This document shows, piece by piece, positions 61,163 to 64,000 of a stretch of DNA of 64,000 nt. The position numbers were made by a program, and so were the translations under genes. Below the pieces are notes generated by a model. That model saw nothing but the letters and a program-made list of their open reading frames with translations. It ran no database searches and was not told the origin of the DNA. How positions within the stretch are numbered: position 1 is the stretch's first letter; every line of letters starts with the position of its first letter. The stretch is from Acidovorax sp. (lineage in GTDB: Bacteria > Pseudomonadota > Gammaproteobacteria > Burkholderiales > Burkholderiaceae_C): contig JAITLO010000032.1 in the NCBI GenBank assembly GCA_031277855.1, positions 309,149-373,148 on the forward strand, read 5' to 3'.

Positions 61163-61390
61163 TCAGCGGATGGGGCTGCCCACGAAAAACTGGAATCCGG
61201 GCTCGCGCTCCGGGAAAAACATCGACTGCAAAAAGCCTTCGATGAAATGTGCAGCTGACATCACCAACTCCAATGGAGCCCACTTGGTGGCCACCATAAA
61301 CTCCCTCTCTGGATTTCCAATCCATACAGGGATGCCAAAGTAACTGCCGTGGTGGGTGAATCCATTCTTCTTGGCCTCCTTGGCTGTCAT
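61163..61390 (-). CDS. Hypothetical phage protein
   Basis: 75 residues: MTAKEAKKNGFTHHGSYFGI, VWIGNPEREFMVATKWAPLE. The pattern TAKEAKxxGxTHxGxYxGIPV is phage-like but of unknown role. ATG 61390 is preferred to a TTG four codons upstream. Confidence 0.65.
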   Translation of the reverse strand: MTAKEAKKNGFTHHGSYFGIPVWIGNPEREFMVATKWAPLELVMSAAHFIEGFLQSMFFPEREPGFQFFVGSPIR

Positions 61391-61426
61391 GTATCCAAGC
61401 ACGTGAACTCCAATCAGGCTGAACGC

Positions 61427-61450
61427 AAAAGCCCCGCAGACTGCGAGGCT
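61427..61450 (-). terminator. Terminator before the 75-residue gene
   Basis: AGCCTCGC / GCGGGGCT stem (one G-T pair) with a TTTT run on the - strand. Confidence 0.75.
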
Positions 61451-61596
61451 AGGAATATTCCCCCATACGGACTTACGGCAGAGCCGCTGGGGGATGCCGG
61501 TTTGTCTGTGCTCCAGCTCCGCGACAGCTCACGGGAGACATGCCCACGCCGTCAAACCACTCGGGCGCGGCCCTGGCTGGATCAGGGAGAAATGAG

Positions 61597-61629
61597 AAAA
61601 GCCCGCGGCGCGATGCCTGCGGGCTTTTT
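61597..61629. terminator. Bidirectional terminator downstream of the Q-like gene
   Basis: AAAAGCCCGC / GCGGGCTTTTT around a 12-base loop. It stands at the end of the early - strand genes. Confidence 0.82.
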
Positions 61630-61761
61630 GTATGGGCGAGCTTCACCATCTCTGGCTACGCGCACCGCTACGGGCTAAGTGCGAATCCTTCAATGGTGAC
61701 GCGTGGCCGAAAGATTTTTCTTGCGGCCGGCAGCGCAATTCTACAGATCGCACCTTTTTCG

Positions 61762-62424
61762 TCAACGGGTATGTCGAAGCTTGTCGCGTATGGACTGCCG
61801 CGCGATGCCCACGCAGTCGTCGATGTAGTTCGCCCCAGCCTTCCCCGCTTCACCACCCGGCACCGGGGCCTGGCCAGAGCCGCCGCAACCACCGCATGCC
61901 TGATCGGACAACTCGTCCTCACTCCACTTCACCAGCTGGAACTTGCGGCCGCAGCAGGCCGGGCACGTTGGGTGCAGCCAGTGCAGCAGCACCGCTGCAG
62001 CCATCTCCTCTGCGCTCTGGCAGCCGTCCATGGCCAACTTGATCGACAGGTGCAGGCGCGCGGCCGGCAGCGACTTGAGGGCGCGCATCGTCTCCTTCAA
62101 CTCTTGCTCGTAGGCTGCGGCCATTTCAGCCTTGGCCTGGTCACTGTGCACCTGCTCCACTGTCTCGGCGCGGGCATGGCGGGCGATCTCCTGGGCCTTG
62201 AGGCTGATCTGCTTGCGATTTGGCTTGCGCGGGATGCGGCAGCCCCGGCGCTCGGCTGAGTCCCATTCGCTGTGCAGGCGCATCATTACCGCACCAAAGC
62301 GCGACTTGCTCCAGCCGGCCGCGATCAGCAGGTCTGCATCGCCCTGGCGGCCAGCCTCGACACGCAGGCTCATCGAGTGGATTGCACAAGCGTACTGCTC
62401 TTGGGTTGTTGGTGCTTCGGTCAT
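61762..62424 (-). CDS. Zinc-motif phage protein, candidate late antiterminator (Q-like)
   Basis: 220 residues. Helical N-terminal half (CRIPRKPNRKQISLKAQEIA). Then a DnaJ-like double CxxC ribbon, HPTCPACCGRKFQLV (Cys154, Cys157) and QACGGCGGSGQ (Cys177, Cys180), and a conserved-looking tail NYIDDCVGIARQSIRDKL. Several phage antitermination Q proteins carry such zinc ribbons and lie exactly here, between early genes and the late operon. That role is inferred. Start chosen after AGAGAG. Confidence 0.65.
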   Translation of the reverse strand: MTEAPTTQEQYACAIHSMSLRVEAGRQGDADLLIAAGWSKSRFGAVMMRLHSEWDSAERRGCRIPRKPNRKQISLKAQEIARHARAETVEQVHSDQAKAEMAAAYEQELKETMRALKSLPAARLHLSIKLAMDGCQSAEEMAAAVLLHWLHPTCPACCGRKFQLVKWSEDELSDQACGGCGGSGQAPVPGGEAGKAGANYIDDCVGIARQSIRDKLRHTR

Positions 62425-62438
62425 TTGGTTCTCTCTTT

Positions 62439-62699
62439 TCAATTACCCATCAGCCGGCGCACCGTCACATTCAGCGCGGCCAGCTCGTCCATCTTTTTGA
62501 TTGCCCACATGCGGCGCTGGCCATGCAACCCCATTAGCGAGCCACGGTGGCAGCTCTCGCACAGCGCGACTGCCGTGTATTGCTGGCCCTGCTTGACGTG
62601 GTGGGCCTCGCTGGGCCCCGGCTGGTCACACACGCTGCAGGGCAGCTCCTTGACCAGCGCCAGGTGCTCGCGCTCTTTGTCGTTCAGCCTGTTCAGCAT
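62439..62699 (-). CDS. Small HNH-type nuclease (Ref/DUF968-like)
   Basis: 86 residues: LPCSVCDQPGPSEAHHVKQG and VALCESCHRGSLMGLHGQRR. The His/Cys pattern fits RecA-dependent nuclease Ref-like or DUF968 recombination proteins of lambdoid phages. Probably acts on phage DNA during recombination. Confidence 0.8.
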   Translation of the reverse strand: MLNRLNDKEREHLALVKELPCSVCDQPGPSEAHHVKQGQQYTAVALCESCHRGSLMGLHGQRRMWAIKKMDELAALNVTVRRLMGN

Positions 62700-62938
62700 T
62701 GGTCGCCCCAGCTCTCCACCATGACCATGTCCCCGTAGTCATTGACCACGTAGATCACCTCCGCACCGAACTGCACCGCGTGCTCACAGCGGTTGGTCAT
62801 CCAGCTTGTGGCTAGATAGCGTCCGTCGCGCAGGCGCTCCAGTCGCACCCATGGGGCTCTCGCATACACAATTGAGGTTGGTGGTGGCCGGCGAACGCCA
62901 GCCAGGGGCACGACCTTCCCAAAAAATGCCGGATCCAT
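62693..62938 (-). CDS. Hypothetical phage protein
   Basis: 81 residues: TSIVYARAPWVRLERLRDGR, CEHAVQFGAEVIYVVNDYGD. No family recognised. Starts on the stop of the DUF1064-like gene (TGATG) and overlaps the HNH gene at its end. Confidence 0.65.
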   Translation of the reverse strand: MDPAFFGKVVPLAGVRRPPPTSIVYARAPWVRLERLRDGRYLATSWMTNRCEHAVQFGAEVIYVVNDYGDMVMVESWGDQC

Positions 62939-63270
62939 CAAAACGCCCCCACTTCCCAGCCGCCGCCGGCTTTCTTTGTGCGTGCCTTGATTGCGAAGAA
63001 GCGAAACGGGTATTGGTCGGCTGCGATCTTGATCTTTGCCCGGGCATCGTCCTGCCAGAAACCCTTGACCTCGTGGAGCTCCATCACGCCGTCCGCATTC
63101 ATCACCGCGAAGTCGGGCGTATAAAACGTGTTGTCGGCCAAGCGCAGCTTCAGACCTTCAAACCGGCGCCAGAGGATCTGGCCGGCATGCTGCAGACCTG
63201 CCAAGTGCTGGTCGTAGGCTGCCTCGGTCTTGTTTAACTGGCCAGCTTTTAGACGCCCAAGCGCGTACAT
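62938..63270 (-). CDS. DUF1064-like PD-(D/E)XK phage nuclease
   Basis: 110 residues. The nuclease core YTPDFAVMNADGVMELHEVK supplies Asp and Glu-x-Lys, followed by ARAKIKIAADQYPFRFFAIK. Such proteins are thought to be resolvase-like endonucleases of phage replication regions. The N-terminus MYALGRL is repeated, with different codons, at the start of the neighbouring HNH gene. Confidence 0.8.
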   Translation of the reverse strand: MYALGRLKAGQLNKTEAAYDQHLAGLQHAGQILWRRFEGLKLRLADNTFYTPDFAVMNADGVMELHEVKGFWQDDARAKIKIAADQYPFRFFAIKARTKKAGGGWEVGAF

Positions 63271-63278
63271 TCGGTTAT

Positions 63279-63770
63279 TCAAAGCGTGGCCCCTTCGTGC
63301 AACTTGCGTTTGGCGTTCACATAGGCAGCGTGAGCCTCGTTCGCCGTCGGGAATCTCCCGAGGTAAATGCACTTCCCGCGCACTTGAATCTTTGCGTCGA
63401 ACGTCCCGTGCTTATTTGTGTGGGCGCCAAGCAAGCCCGACAAGTTGGAGCATCTGGCGCGACGGATGTTCTCCATATTCAGGCGAGGGGTGGCAGCCCG
63501 AAGATTTATCAACCTGTTGTCGGACTTGACTCCATTGATGTGATCGATCACCTCGGGGAACTCGCCATACGCAAGTGCCCACGCCAGACGATGAGCAAGA
63601 TAAAAAACACCATCGAAGTTAATCTGGGTATAGCCGTGCTTATGCTTCGTGCCCGCAATGTCTCCGGGCTTTTTGTTCCCACGCTGCTGAAGCCAGACAA
63701 AAATACCCGCACCAGGGTCGTAGTGAAGGCACTCGCTCAGCCGGCCTAGGGCATACATGGACTGCTTCAT
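63279..63770 (-). CDS. HNH homing endonuclease with AP2-like DNA-binding domain
   Basis: 163 residues. HNH core: LAHRLAWALAYGEFPEVIDH, INGVKSDNRLINLRAATPRL, and MENIRRARCSNLSGLLGAHT. The C-terminal AP2-like part reads FDAKIQVRGKCIYLGRFPTA then NEAHAAYVNAKRKLHEG. It is a free-standing selfish endonuclease type that inserts between phage genes. ATGA overlap with the upstream gene. Confidence 0.9.
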   Translation of the reverse strand: MKQSMYALGRLSECLHYDPGAGIFVWLQQRGNKKPGDIAGTKHKHGYTQINFDGVFYLAHRLAWALAYGEFPEVIDHINGVKSDNRLINLRAATPRLNMENIRRARCSNLSGLLGAHTNKHGTFDAKIQVRGKCIYLGRFPTANEAHAAYVNAKRKLHEGATL

Positions 63771-63988
63771 GCGCGGGCTCCGTTCTGTTTGTCCAGCCAT
63801 TCGCGGCGCGCCGTGGCAGCGCCAGCATCCGCTGCTGCAAAGCGCGGGCATGCAACCGCCTCGGCGCTAGTGGTGTGCCCGGGCAGCTTCTTCTTCAGGC
63901 AGCGAGCAAAGCCCAAGCGGGCCATGCTGCGGTCGGTGTCCTTGAGGGACCAGTGAGTGCACTCGATGCAGGTGCCATTCGTGCTCAT
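63767..63988 (-). CDS. Small Cys-containing phage protein
   Basis: 73 residues: CIECTHWSLKDTDRSMARLG then FARCLKKKLPGH and ACPRFAAADA. Four cysteines could bind zinc or an iron-sulfur cluster. Similar proteins are common in phage early regions and have no assigned role. It is the last gene before the window edge. Confidence 0.7.
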   Translation of the reverse strand: MSTNGTCIECTHWSLKDTDRSMARLGFARCLKKKLPGHTTSAEAVACPRFAAADAGAATARREWLDKQNGARA

Positions 63989-64000
63989 GCGAGCCTCGCT

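Larger units (their letters stand above)
61391..61761. other. Noncoding region between the Q-like gene and late genes
   Basis: About 370 bases with two terminators (61427-61450 and 61597-61629) and no supported gene. By position it may contain the late promoter and antiterminator loading site, but I cannot identify them. Confidence 0.45.
26680..64000. mobile_element. Lambda/HK97-type siphoviral prophage (truncated by the window edge)
   Basis: From the 3' end of tRNA-Ser onward nearly all genes are phage-type. There is a complete lysis module, tail fibre, tail tip, tape measure, G/GT chaperones, tail tube, connectors, HK97 capsid, ClpP protease, portal, terL/terS and small nucleases. The exact left boundary is not proven because the second att copy, integrase, immunity and replication genes are beyond 64 kb. 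The lipoprotein and LuxR genes at 27-30 kb are placed inside it by inference. Confidence 0.85.

Overview
The window looks like a chromosome segment of a high-GC betaproteobacterium of the Comamonadaceae (Comamonas/Delftia-like). The grounds are codon use, the urea-transporter layout, and the family of intergenic hairpin repeats. Assignment to a genus is inference.

Left part, 1-26.7 kb (host). On the + strand: an NCS2 purine/xanthine-type permease, the malic enzyme maeB, a formylglycine-type sulfatase, a cupin, a purine/nucleoside deaminase, a lipoprotein M48 protease and a type II HAD dehalogenase. On the - strand: an Aer-like PAS chemoreceptor and the urea ABC transporter urtABCDE. urtA is preceded by a good sigma54 -24/-12 element and an almost perfect NtrC enhancer site. 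Upstream lies an eight-gene - strand operon: flavodoxin-fold NAD(P)H oxidoreductase, CodA-like amidohydrolase, RidA-like protein, creatininase-family amidohydrolase, NMT1-type ABC importer (three genes) and a GlcD-like FAD oxidase. It also starts behind a sigma54-type promoter. The two transporters, the deaminase and the permease suggest a nitrogen-scavenging region. The eight-gene operon looks like an uncharacterised pathway for a small cyclic-amide or N-heterocyclic compound.

Junction, 26.6-30 kb. A tRNA-Ser(TGA) is followed by attachment-site-like repeats, two terminators, an A/T-richer gene for a large coiled-coil lipoprotein and a convergent LuxR-type regulator. These are probably cargo at the end of a prophage integrated at the tRNA.

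Right part, 30-64 kb (prophage, running off the right edge). It is a lambda/HK97-type siphovirus read mostly right to left: nucleases and small early genes, a zinc-motif Q-like candidate, HNH, terS-terL, portal, ClpP-type protease, capsid, connectors, tail tube, G/GT chaperones with a CCCAAAG slippery site, tape measure, tail tip M-L-K-I-J, fibre, then membrane protein/holin/SAR-type lysozyme/Rz-Rz1. No integrase, CI or replication genes are in the window, so they must lie beyond 64 kb.

The tail region (39.8-51.4 kb) carries accessory genes, many on the opposite strand. They include a DEDDh exonuclease-BRCT protein whose ribosome site lies inside a hairpin, and a P22 immI-like switch (Arc-like repressor plus antirepressor, divergent from an HTH-RHH repressor over paired operators). 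A run of uncharacterised + strand genes, two tiny membrane peptides, a Gp49-family protein and a Rha regulator complete the set. Many intrinsic terminators, one of them inside the portal gene, punctuate the late operon, which implies processive antitermination.
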